Source: DATGHS01 sp035307785
Lineage (GTDB): Bacteria > Planctomycetota > Planctomycetia > Gemmatales > Gemmataceae
Direction: 5' to 3'
NCBI GenBank assembly: GCA_035307785.1
Contig: DATGHS010000020.1
Span: 1 to 11,426 of the forward strand
DNA: 11,426 bases
A program made the position numbers and the translations under genes. Within the stretch, counting starts at the first letter, position 1. The number at the start of each line of letters is the position of its first letter. Below, piece by piece: positions 1 through 6,437 of the stretch. The notes under the pieces are model-generated. The model was not told where the DNA came from, ran no database searches, and saw only the letters and a list, made by a program, of their open reading frames with translations.

Positions 1-382
1 CGACGATGACGATGAAGATGCAAAAGACGCATGCAGCTTTTACGAAGTAATCGAACGCTTGCGGGGCTACACGTTGTGTCGCATTCAACCCCGAACTGGG
101 CGCACACACCAGATTCGCGTCCACCTGGCCAGCGTCGGTTGTCCGGTGCTCGCCGATAAGGTCTACAGCGGCCGGGACAGCCTGAAACTTTCCGATTTGG
201 CCCCGCCGGGCGAGTTGGCGGTCGGCGAAGACGAGATCTTGCTTGAGCGGCAAGCGCTGCACGCTTACCGGATTCGCTTTCGCCATCCCCGGCGCGGGGA
301 ATGGATTGAAATCAGCGCCCCGTTACCCGCCGACTTCGAGCGGACCCTGGCCGCTTTGCGGCGGTACCGGCCGCTGCGCTGA
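1..382 (+). CDS. RluA-family pseudouridine synthase, C-terminal part (5' end outside window)
   Basis: This is the last 126 codons of a gene that begins upstream of the window; the frame is open from base 2. Members of the RluA/RluC/RluD family convert specific uridines in rRNA or tRNA to pseudouridine in the cytoplasm. The visible part carries the family's C-terminal signature TGRTHQIRVHLA followed by PVLADKVYSG, close to the usual TGRTHQIRVH...GHPIxGDxxYG pattern. The catalytic-Asp motif (HRLD) would lie upstream and cannot be checked. The TTG at 59 is internal and not a start. The gene ends with TGA at 380-382, and its last 60 bases overlap, tail to tail, the DUF486 gene on the other strand. 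The family is clear; which RNA site it modifies cannot be told from this fragment. Confidence 0.93.
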   Translation, partial: DDDDEDAKDACSFYEVIERLRGYTLCRIQPRTGRTHQIRVHLASVGCPVLADKVYSGRDSLKLSDLAPPGELAVGEDEILLERQALHAYRIRFRHPRRGEWIEISAPLPADFERTLAALRRYRPLR

Positions 383-748
383 CGGCGGCTTCTGTGTCGA
401 GTTCTTTGCCGCCTGGACCTTTCCCGGATATACTGCGATGGCCACGGCCAGGAAGATGAGCAGAAAGGCCAGGCCGGCCCGCCACGTCGGCACTTCGCGC
501 AAGTACAGAATACTGAAAATCACGAAGACCGTGATGGAGATCGCTTCCTGAATGATCTTCAGCTGGGGAGCGGTGAACTGGCCGTACCCGATGCGATTGG
601 CCGGGACTTGCAGCGAGTACTCCGGCAAGGCGATCAACCAACTCAGCAATATCACGACCAGTAACGGCGCATGGCGAAACTTGAGATGGCCATACCACGC
701 AACCGTCATGAACAAATTCGACAAAATCAGAAGGATTACAGTGCGCAT
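323..748 (-). CDS. DMT-family small membrane protein (DUF486)
   Basis: This is a 141-residue integral membrane protein of the DUF486 group, small relatives of drug/metabolite transporters whose substrate is not established. It has about four hydrophobic segments (roughly residues 3-20, 27-45, 68-85 and 91-108). Conserved-looking stretches are FMTVAWYGHLKF near the start, EYSLQVPANRIGYGQF in the middle loop, and LKIIQEAI. The family normally ends near residue 110; here a further 30 or so residues rich in Pro, Gln and Ser follow, encoded largely over the 3' end of the rluA-type gene. I chose ATG at 748 because GAGG (757-760, complement) lies 8 nt before it; the TTG one codon earlier is possible. 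It follows the PPIase gene on the same strand after about 77 nt and could be co-transcribed with it. Confidence 0.9.
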   Translation of the reverse strand: MRTVILLILSNLFMTVAWYGHLKFRHAPLLVVILLSWLIALPEYSLQVPANRIGYGQFTAPQLKIIQEAISITVFVIFSILYLREVPTWRAGLAFLLIFLAVAIAVYPGKVQAAKNSTQKPPSAQRPVPPQSGQGPLEVGG

Positions 749-825
749 CAAATTGTCCTCGCCTGCGGCATCTTGTTCGCGTCAGGAGTCTCAGGAGACG
801 CAAACGCGATGCCGCAAGCGAAGTT

Positions 826-1836
826 TCATTTCGAGATTTGAATCGTGGCCGCTTTTCGGAGCTGCGCCACGAGATGATCGCGAAGCCGGTTGCAGTAAAC
901 TTCGCGCACCTCTTCCTTGACCTGATCGAACTTCACTTCCTGGCCCGGCTTCTTGGCCGTCACCAGGATCAGATGCACGCCAAATTGCGTTTGCACGGGC
1001 TGACTCATTTCATACGGCTTCAGGGCGAACGCGGCAGCCGCGAACGGCTCCACCATGCTACCGGTGCGCGGGAACCAGTTGATGTCGCCGCCATCGCGCT
1101 TCGACGGGCAAGCCGATTTCTCGCGAGCCAGTGCCGAGAACGCTTCTTCCACTTGCTTGTTATGTTCCTGCTGCCGGGTCATCGCATCGGCGGTGGCGGG
1201 CAACTTCGCTACCGCGGCATCTGCCTTTTCGGCAATCTGCTTGCGCATATCCGCAAGTTGTGCCTTCAACGCTTCAAGCGCCTTCGGGTCATTATTGGTC
1301 GCCGTGAGCAGAATATGCCGGGCGCGGACCATACTGCCGTCGAATACTTCCGGGCTGCGTTCAAATAGCGCCTTGAGATTGGCGTCGTTTGATTGCGCCA
1401 GTGCGAACTTCTCCCAGCGCTGATCGGCGATCACTTGAGCGCGAAATTCGGCTTCGCTCATGTCCAGGTCCTTGAGCACCTGGTCGAGCGTCTTCTTGCT
1501 GGCTTGGGCACCGGGCGGGGCCTTTTCAATCTCCGCCTTGATCTCCTTTAGCCGCGTTTCGAGTTCTTTTTCGTCTACGGTAATCTTTTGCTGCTGAACC
1601 AGATACTGATCGATCAAGGTATTGTCGATCAAGAAGTCCATTACCTCCGCGCGGGCGCGCTCGAGATCGTCCGGGCGAACGCCCTTGAGCGCGCGATCGA
1701 CCGACTTCTTGGGAATCGCCTGGCCGTTGACCACCGCGGCCACGGGTTCGTTGGCAGGATTGGTTTGGGCAAAATTCAAAGCCGGCAAGCCAATAGTCAC
1801 GACGCAGCCTGCCAGCACGGAAATAGCAAGTCGCAA
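826..1836 (-). CDS. Secreted parvulin-type peptidyl-prolyl isomerase (SurA/PrsA-like)
   Basis: The protein is a predicted exported foldase of 336 residues that isomerises X-Pro bonds, presumably in the periplasm on outer-membrane or secreted clients. Residues 1-23 form a signal peptide (RLAISVLAGCVV... ending LNFA). A helical SurA-N-like chaperone region follows (about 28-165), beginning VAAVVNGQAIPK. The PPIC domain (about 170-293) starts at RARHILL and contains GGDINWFPRTGSMVEPF and QFGVHLILV. Between its first strand and the helix there are about 35 extra charged residues compared with a compact parvulin. The start is TTG at 1836, because AAGGAGGT sits 6 nt upstream and the product then begins exactly at a signal peptide. 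ATG at 1866 would add 10 residues, has no ribosome binding site, and would place the AAGGAGGT inside the coding region. The specific SurA or PrsA assignment is inference. Confidence 0.9.
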   Translation of the reverse strand: MRLAISVLAGCVVTIGLPALNFAQTNPANEPVAAVVNGQAIPKKSVDRALKGVRPDDLERARAEVMDFLIDNTLIDQYLVQQQKITVDEKELETRLKEIKAEIEKAPPGAQASKKTLDQVLKDLDMSEAEFRAQVIADQRWEKFALAQSNDANLKALFERSPEVFDGSMVRARHILLTATNNDPKALEALKAQLADMRKQIAEKADAAVAKLPATADAMTRQQEHNKQVEEAFSALAREKSACPSKRDGGDINWFPRTGSMVEPFAAAAFALKPYEMSQPVQTQFGVHLILVTAKKPGQEVKFDQVKEEVREVYCNRLRDHLVAQLRKAATIQISK

Positions 1837-1850
1837 GGGACTACCTCCTT
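1834..1850 (-). promoter_or_regulatory. Consensus Shine-Dalgarno deciding a TTG start for the PPIase
   Basis: On the minus strand AAGGAGGT (1843-1850) is followed by six bases and then TTG (1836-1834). This is the strongest ribosome binding site in the window and it decides the start codon. The upstream in-frame ATG (1866) is preceded by no purine-rich stretch. Confidence 0.8.
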
Positions 1851-1879
1851 GGTAAGAGCGTTTCATCCACTGGGCTGCG

Positions 1880-1885
1880 ATTGTA
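1880..1885 (-). promoter_or_regulatory. Possible -10 box of the PPIase gene
   Basis: TACAAT occurs on the minus strand in the context GCTACAATC, and would place transcription start near 1873, about 37 nt before the TTG start at 1836. No good -35 hexamer stands 16-18 bp upstream (TCGGCG at 17 bp), so this rests on the -10 alone. If it is real, the ATG at 1866 would have a leader of only a few bases, which again favours the TTG start. Confidence 0.3.
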
Positions 1886-2053
1886 GCGTGATGTCCTTTT
1901 TGCGCCGAGATGAAGTGATAAGGGAGATCGGGCGTCGGCTTACGCAGATTGCCTGGTGCTCCCAAATTGGTTGGCTTTTCGGATTTCCGACTGCGGTGAG
2001 TTCTCACCGCTCCGGCATTTTTCGGCTCACATTCCGAACGGAATCCGCGAATG

Positions 2054-3271
2054 CTACCGCGATGCAGCGCACCGTATTTCGCTCAACAAGGCGGCAAAAC
2101 TTGTCGGCCGATGGTGCGGGTTCTTCGCCAGCATGCGCAATACCAGACTCTCCAATTCTTGCGACAGGTCGGGGACCAACGTGCGCGGCGGCAGTGGCGG
2201 CATGCTCGAATGTTGCACGAGGATTTCTCGAATCGTGCTCCCGACGAACGGCGGGAAACCGGTCAGCGCGTGATAGAGCGTTGCACCGAGGGAATACATA
2301 TCGCTCTGTTCGCTGGCCGTGCCGTTTTCGGCAAGCTCCGGTGCCACATAGAGTACGGTGCCGGCCCGCGCCGTGACCGGTCCGGACTGGAGATCGATTC
2401 CAGCGGGAGGCGTTTGAACCAAGGCTAGACCCAGGTCCGCCAGTTTGCACTCGCCGGCCCGCGTTAAGAGCACGTTGGCTGGCTTGATGTCGCGGTGGAC
2501 AATCCCCAGCGCATGGGCCGCGGCCAATGCTTCGGCCAATTGCGACAAGATTCGGATGGCACGGCTCGGCTGAACACGGCCACTTTGCAAGATGAGTTCA
2601 GCCAGGCTGGGGCCGTTGACGTATTCCAAGATCAGGAAGGGAAACTCCCCTGACGGCTCAAAATCGAATACGCGCACAATGTAGCGGTGGTTCAGTCGAG
2701 CCAAAAACTGCGCTTCCGCTTTTAGTTTTCGGTACGATTGCCGATCATCGCCGTTGGCAGCCGGATGCAGCACTTTGACGGCTACCGGAACTTGCAAAGT
2801 GGGATGTAAGGCGCGAAAGACCAGTCCGGAGCTTCCTTCGCCAATGCATTCGGTAAGAAGATATTTCCCCAACTTCATCCCGACGCGCGGCTGGTTCGGT
2901 AGCGCGGGCTCTTGTTTGCTGTCTCTGCATTCCTTGTCGGTGTCGACGCCGTCCAGAAGCCGAACCGTAGCGGAGAGGTCGTGATCTTCGGGAAGCGCCG
3001 CCAGTTCCGGCAAACGCAAGCGAAACTCATCAAGTTGCCCGCGATCAATGAGCGCCTGGCCCATTAGCTCGGTCATATTTCCTTCGGCCACCAATTGTAG
3101 AATACGGGCGGCCGGGCCCGAAAGAACCTGCTGCCGCGCCAGGAATTGCGGAAGTTCCTCGCTCTCGCGGCGATTCGCCTGCCACCATTGTTGCAAGCGC
3201 TCGATTTGAGAATGCGTGAATCCGGCCTGGTGGCGAAGGAAATCAATGACGGTTTCATCGCAGGTGATCAT
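2054..3271 (-). CDS. Hanks-type serine/threonine protein kinase, soluble
   Basis: This 405-residue kinase phosphorylates Ser/Thr on unknown targets using ATP. Residues 1-95 are a helical, kinase-unlike region. The kinase domain runs from about 136 to 400 and looks complete: glycine loop GEGSSG (144-149), VAVK with Lys166, likely alpha-C Glu186, HRDIKPANVLL (259-269) with catalytic Asp261, Lys263 and Asn266, metal-binding DLG (279-281), APE (310-312), SDMYSLG around Asp324 and the late Arg388 (HHRPT). DLG replaces the usual DFG, a change tolerated in active kinases. No transmembrane segment or sensor domain follows the kinase domain, unlike PknB-type receptor kinases, so it is probably cytoplasmic. 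ATG at 3271 has GGAG 7 nt upstream. It is transcribed divergently from the serine protease at 3527; a functional link is only suggested by position. Confidence 0.95.
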   Translation of the reverse strand: MITCDETVIDFLRHQAGFTHSQIERLQQWWQANRRESEELPQFLARQQVLSGPAARILQLVAEGNMTELMGQALIDRGQLDEFRLRLPELAALPEDHDLSATVRLLDGVDTDKECRDSKQEPALPNQPRVGMKLGKYLLTECIGEGSSGLVFRALHPTLQVPVAVKVLHPAANGDDRQSYRKLKAEAQFLARLNHRYIVRVFDFEPSGEFPFLILEYVNGPSLAELILQSGRVQPSRAIRILSQLAEALAAAHALGIVHRDIKPANVLLTRAGECKLADLGLALVQTPPAGIDLQSGPVTARAGTVLYVAPELAENGTASEQSDMYSLGATLYHALTGFPPFVGSTIREILVQHSSMPPLPPRTLVPDLSQELESLVLRMLAKNPHHRPTSFAALLSEIRCAASR

Positions 3272-3526
3272 GAGGCCGCTCCGACAACGCGCGATTCAGA
3301 ACCACGGACCTATTGAAACCGATTTTGCGGCACAGGAAAGACGGGACGATTGCGCAGAGTCAAAATCCTGGTGAAAAAGAGCCAATTGCAACGAGAGCGC
3401 CGACATTGTGGGATGGATGCAAAATGCCGGCTGGGCCGGATTTTCGGTTTGTACGAATTCGGCGTGCGGCCACCCTTGACTTCGGCAGCGTAGAATGGAC
3501 CAGACCCAAGATTCGAGGGAACCGCT
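3272..3526. other. Divergent intergenic region between kinase and serine protease
   Basis: These 255 bp must hold promoters for both flanking genes. I found a good ribosome binding site for each (GGAG for the kinase; GAGGGA at 3515-3520, 6 nt before the protease ATG). I found no convincing -35/-10 pair. TTGACT (3476-3481) and TAGAAT (3491-3496) both resemble sigma-70 boxes, but are only 9 bp apart. No repeat or structured element was seen. Confidence 0.5.
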
Positions 3527-4549
3527 ATGGCATCGCGATTCTGGCAACACTTTGTAACCAACGGCGCGAGTGATTGGAACGAACCGGTAAACGAAGGCCC
3601 AGCGCCCGAAGAGGCAGAGGCTCTCGATGCTTTCTCGCGTGTAGTCGTCCGCGTGGCCGATCAACTTCGCCCCGCCGTCGTCAATCTGCGGGCCGGCTCC
3701 GGCCGGCGCGGCGGCTCAGGTTCCGGCATTTTGTTTACTCCAGATGGATTTCTGCTGACGAATCATCACGTGGTCGGCGAGCACGAACGGGTGCGCATTC
3801 GGATGAGCGATGGCCGAGAGCTGGCCGGCCATGTCGTGGGCAACGATCCGTGGACGGACCTTGCGGTCGTCCAAGCGGAGGCGGGCCAATTACCATTTGC
3901 AAAGTTTGGCGACTCCGCGAAGCTGAAGGTCGGGCAGCTGGTCGTGGCGATCGGCAGCCCGCTGGGATTCGAATCGACCGTGACCGCCGGCGTCGTCAGC
4001 GCCACCGGCCGAACGCTGCGCAGCATCACCGGCCACTTGGTGGATAACGTGATCCAAACCGATGCGGCATTGAATCCCGGCAATAGCGGCGGGCCACTGG
4101 TCGATGGCCGGGGGCTGGTCATCGGCATCAACACGGCTGTCATTCAGCCGGCCCAGGGAATCTGCTTCGCCATTCCGATTAACATGGCCAAACACATCCT
4201 GCCGCAAATCTTACAGCACGGACGAGTGATTCGCGGCTACCTCGGCGTGCATGCGCGCTCGATTCCGCTCTCGCAGGAGATGGTGCGCCGACAGGGGTTG
4301 AGCCAGAATCACGGCGTCGAAGTGCTGGCCGTCGAGGAGAACGCTCCCGCCGACGAGGCCGGCTTGCAGGAAGGCGACGTCATTGTCCTTTTCGGCGATC
4401 AGCAGGTGACGAATGTGGATGATTTGCACCGGTTGTTGACGCAACTTCCGGTTGGTTTACCAGCCTCGCTCGAATTCTTGCGCGGCGAGCGCAAACTGCA
4501 ACGAATGATCATCCCTACAGATTATCCAAACCCGGCGCCACAGATGTGA
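3527..4549 (+). CDS. HtrA/DegP-like trypsin-type serine protease with one PDZ domain
   Basis: The protein has 340 residues: a short N-terminal region (1-35), an S1C protease domain (about 36-225) and one PDZ domain (about 235-330). The catalytic triad is visible as His81 (TNHHVV), Asp111 (WTDLAVV) and Ser187 (GNSGGP), with the oxyanion-loop region LNPGN intact, so it should be active. The PDZ domain (RGYLGV, then AGLQEGDVIVLFG) would bind C-termini or unfolded segments of substrates. HtrA proteases normally carry a signal peptide or membrane anchor; this one begins MASRFWQHFV, has none, and a TAG at 3491-3493 excludes an upstream extension. It is therefore predicted to be cytoplasmic unless exported in some other way. 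GAGGGA lies 6 nt before the ATG. The stop codon falls at the edge of a large palindrome shared with convergent pdxJ. Confidence 0.95.
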   Translation: MASRFWQHFVTNGASDWNEPVNEGPAPEEAEALDAFSRVVVRVADQLRPAVVNLRAGSGRRGGSGSGILFTPDGFLLTNHHVVGEHERVRIRMSDGRELAGHVVGNDPWTDLAVVQAEAGQLPFAKFGDSAKLKVGQLVVAIGSPLGFESTVTAGVVSATGRTLRSITGHLVDNVIQTDAALNPGNSGGPLVDGRGLVIGINTAVIQPAQGICFAIPINMAKHILPQILQHGRVIRGYLGVHARSIPLSQEMVRRQGLSQNHGVEVLAVEENAPADEAGLQEGDVIVLFGDQQVTNVDDLHRLLTQLPVGLPASLEFLRGERKLQRMIIPTDYPNPAPQM

Positions 4550-4613
4550 TTGTTCGTAGTTCCGCCTTTAGGCGGACTTCGAATTCCGCCTAAAGGCGGA
4601 ACTACGAACAATC
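4548..4613. repeat. Perfect 29-bp inverted repeat between convergent genes, likely bidirectional terminator or REP-like element
   Basis: Arms 4548-4576 and 4585-4613 are exact reverse complements around an 8-base loop (4577-4584). Each arm also contains a smaller hairpin, TCCGCCT-TT-AGGCGGA, so the element can fold as one long stem or two short ones. It starts within the protease stop codon and ends 4 nt before the pdxJ stop codon, filling the gap. There is no strong U-tract, so rho-independent termination in the classic sense is uncertain, but a stem this long would be read identically from both sides. The nested design is typical of dispersed bacterial palindromes. Confidence 0.85.
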
Positions 4614-4617
4614 GACG

Positions 4618-5358
4618 TCATTTATTCGTCTTCGTAAACGGAAAGTGCGCCATCATCGCTTCCTTCAATTCGCGCACCGCGCGCTCCATGCCGACGAGCA
4701 CGGCGCGCGAGACGATGCTATGGCCGATATTTAGCCCCTCCACACCGGCAATGCGCACGATCGCTTGCACGTTCGTGTAATTCAGCCCGTGCCCCATGTG
4801 GACATGCAGGCCCAGGTCGCGAGCGGCCGTCGTGGCGGCCGCCAATTCCGAAAGTTCATCCAGCCGTTCAACTTCCGTCTTCGCTTCGGAGTAGCTGGCG
4901 GTTTGGAGTTCGATGGCCTGGGCGCCTAGCTTCTTCGAAATCTCAACCTGCCGCACATCGGGATCGATGAAAAGCGAGACGAGAATTCCCTTCTCACTTA
5001 GGCGCTGAATGGTTTGGGCTACGACTTGTTCATTCGCCAGCAAATCGAGGCCGCCCTCGGTGGTAAGTTCCTGCCGATTTTCCGGAACCAGAGTCGCTTC
5101 GTCGGGAAACACCTCACGAGCAATGTTCGTAATCTCCGCCGTACAGGCCATTTCGAGGTTGAGTCGCGGCACGACCTGACGCAAAACGCGAACATCGCGA
5201 TCCTGAATGTGCCGGCGATCCTCGCGCAAGTGAACCGTGATGCTGTCGGCTCCGCCGAGAAGTGCTAGCATTGCCGCCGCAACGGGCTCTGGCTCAGTGC
5301 CCCGGCGTGCCTGTCGCAGCGTGGCCACGTGGTCGATATTCACACCGAGTCGGATCAT
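4618..5358 (-). CDS. pdxJ: Pyridoxine 5'-phosphate synthase
   Basis: PdxJ condenses 1-deoxy-D-xylulose 5-phosphate with 3-amino-2-oxopropyl phosphate to make pyridoxine 5'-phosphate, the ring-closing step of the DXP-dependent vitamin B6 pathway, as a cytoplasmic TIM-barrel enzyme. The 246-residue length matches the family (E. coli 243). Diagnostic motifs are all present: GVNIDHVATLRQARRG at the start, TVHLREDRRHIQ with His43, LNLEMA with Glu69, VPENRQELTTEGGLD, FIDPD, IELQT, GHGLNY with His190, and NIGHSIV. His43, Glu69 and His190 match the catalytic residues known in E. coli. Small departures are Asn in place of the usual Lys in VPE(K)RQE and HMGHG in place of HAGHG. It starts 3 nt after the stop of the membrane protein gene, which indicates one operon. 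The rest of the B6 pathway is not in the window. Confidence 0.97.
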   Translation of the reverse strand: MIRLGVNIDHVATLRQARRGTEPEPVAAAMLALLGGADSITVHLREDRRHIQDRDVRVLRQVVPRLNLEMACTAEITNIAREVFPDEATLVPENRQELTTEGGLDLLANEQVVAQTIQRLSEKGILVSLFIDPDVRQVEISKKLGAQAIELQTASYSEAKTEVERLDELSELAAATTAARDLGLHVHMGHGLNYTNVQAIVRIAGVEGLNIGHSIVSRAVLVGMERAVRELKEAMMAHFPFTKTNK

Positions 5359-5361
5359 GCG

Positions 5362-5988
5362 TCACCCGATCCTCTTCGGCAAATAGGGCAGCATGGCTCG
5401 GTAGCGGGCCGCCTCGCGCATCAGCGTCTTAAAGACGATGAGCAAAAGGATTGGCGGCAGGATGTAATTGAAAAGCGGAAACGGCGGCCAGATCATGATC
5501 CAGATGATGATCAGCAGCAAGAACAACGGCACGAGTTTCGCCGACCAGGTCGCCCGGTAGCGGTAATCCAGGTACATGGCGATCCAGGTGCGAACGTCGA
5601 AAATCACGTCGGTCAGCAGCCAGTTTTCGGGCGCCAGGATGGAATTCGATTGGCCGCTTGCGGGATTCGTGGCGGAACGCAACTCACTGGAGAAAGCGCG
5701 CATGGCGCCGGGTAACAGAGCCCTACCCGCTTCCATCATCATGCCCGACTGCGTGCTGGGTGCCGACCCATCGGGCGGCGCGAGCGTCGCTTGCGGCGGC
5801 ATCGGCTGGTCGATGCGGCTGATCACGCGCTCCATGAGCCGCTCTTCCATCAGCTTCGTGTCCTGCATCGCGGCCAGCGCGCTCTCCAAACGGCGCAGAC
5901 GCACCTCCAGCGGCTCGGGCTTGCCATTGGCGGCCATCTCGTCGGACATGTGGTCCAAACCAGCGTGCAGGTCCTGTTCGTCGTTCAT
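5362..5988 (-). CDS. Uncharacterised two-helix membrane protein upstream of pdxJ
   Basis: I do not recognise a family. The 208-residue protein has an acidic N-terminus, a likely coiled coil at about residues 26-60 (LEVRLRRLESALAAMQ and after), a low-complexity linker rich in Pro, Ser, Gly and Met, and a hydrophobic C-terminal third. That third holds two close membrane segments (about 152-168 and 175-190) separated by WPPFPLFNY, then a basic tail (REAARYRAMLPYLPKRIG). Both ends are probably cytoplasmic with a short hairpin in the membrane. ATG at 5988 is preferred; a TTG two codons upstream (5994) is in frame, and neither has a strong ribosome binding site. The stop lies 3 nt from the pdxJ ATG, so translation is probably coupled, though nothing in the protein points to vitamin B6 metabolism. 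Confidence 0.75.
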   Translation of the reverse strand: MNDEQDLHAGLDHMSDEMAANGKPEPLEVRLRRLESALAAMQDTKLMEERLMERVISRIDQPMPPQATLAPPDGSAPSTQSGMMMEAGRALLPGAMRAFSSELRSATNPASGQSNSILAPENWLLTDVIFDVRTWIAMYLDYRYRATWSAKLVPLFLLLIIIWIMIWPPFPLFNYILPPILLLIVFKTLMREAARYRAMLPYLPKRIG

Positions 5989-6201
5989 GAGCAAAACTCA
6001 CATATCGAGGCCGCGCGCGAACCTTTCGCGCAAGCACTCTCTATGATCTTATTCGTTTCCAGCTTAGCGGGATTGGCGAATTCTTGCCAGAGGAGGAAGA
6101 CACGAAAGAATGACCAAGCCGGTGTCGTCCGGAATGATGAAGTCGGACAGGTTATTTGGACTTTCGATGCGGGTTTTTACGCCGAAGGCGTTACATCCCA
6201 A

Positions 6202-6318
6202 AGCCCAGGGTTGCGGCGCTTCGCCGCTACCCTGGGCGGCGGGCGATCCAACCCTTTCAGAGTAGGTATTGGGACACCGCGTCCACCCAGGGTAGCCGCG
6301 GAGCGCGGCAACCCTGGG
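6202..6318. repeat. Pair of inverted 33-bp hairpin elements (CCCAGGGT type)
   Basis: Element 1 (6204-6236) and element 2 (6286-6318) each fold as 8 bp (CCCAGGGT/ACCCTGGG), one mismatch, 6 bp and a 3-base loop. They lie in opposite orientation about 50 bp apart. Comparing element 1 with the reverse complement of element 2, extended to 35 bp by the flanking AG, gives three differences. One is in the loop; the other two are partners of one base pair (6215/6225), G-C in one copy and C-G in the other. These look like members of a dispersed structured repeat family. Confidence 0.8.
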
Positions 6319-6345
6319 CTATGTTATCGAACCCTTTCAGGGTTC
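6246..6345. repeat. Direct repeat ATCNAACCCTTTCAG, second copy palindromic
   Basis: The 15-mers at 6246-6260 and 6326-6340 differ at one base and are 80 bp apart, one after each 33-bp hairpin. The second continues into GGGTTC, giving a 7-bp hairpin GAACCCT-TTC-AGGGTTC (6329-6345); the first copy lacks the matching arm. The unit hairpin plus 15-mer may therefore be what is repeated. Confidence 0.7.
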
Positions 6346-6437
6346 AGTCACCGCGCGGCTTCCACCAAAAGGCCAAGTAATCTATCAAAGATCATTATTC
6401 CGCTCTACACCGGCTCCTGGAACTACGCTGTCGTCGG

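Larger units (their letters stand above)
5989..6437. other. Repeat-bearing intergenic region
   Basis: This is a gene-free stretch of about 450 bp between the ThuA-family gene and the membrane-protein/pdxJ operon, both on the minus strand. The half near 5989-6200 should contain the operon promoter, but I see only weak candidates. 6202-6345 is taken up by two inverted hairpin copies and an AACCCTTTCAG repeat, listed separately. Translated frames across the repeats give Arg/Pro-rich products with no start signals or recognisable domain. Confidence 0.6.

Noticed and set aside
779..801. GCGTC/GACGC hairpin between the PPIase and DUF486 genes as a terminator
   Set aside because: Only 5 bp pair with a 13-base loop and no U-tract follows.
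838..1368. Long plus-strand frame opposite the PPIase
   Set aside because: It is antisense to a well-supported gene and shows no family motif; GC-rich sequence keeps such frames open.
3476..3496. TTGACT and TAGAAT as a promoter for the serine protease
   Set aside because: The hexamers are 9 bp apart, far below the 16-18 bp needed for sigma-70 recognition.
3313..3573. Small frame between kinase and protease
   Set aside because: It overlaps the protease start in another frame, lacks a ribosome binding site and has no recognisable content.
6156..6380. Arg/Pro-rich reading frame across the repeat block
   Set aside because: It runs through the hairpin repeats, has no ribosome binding site and no domain; its composition is explained by the GC-rich repeats.
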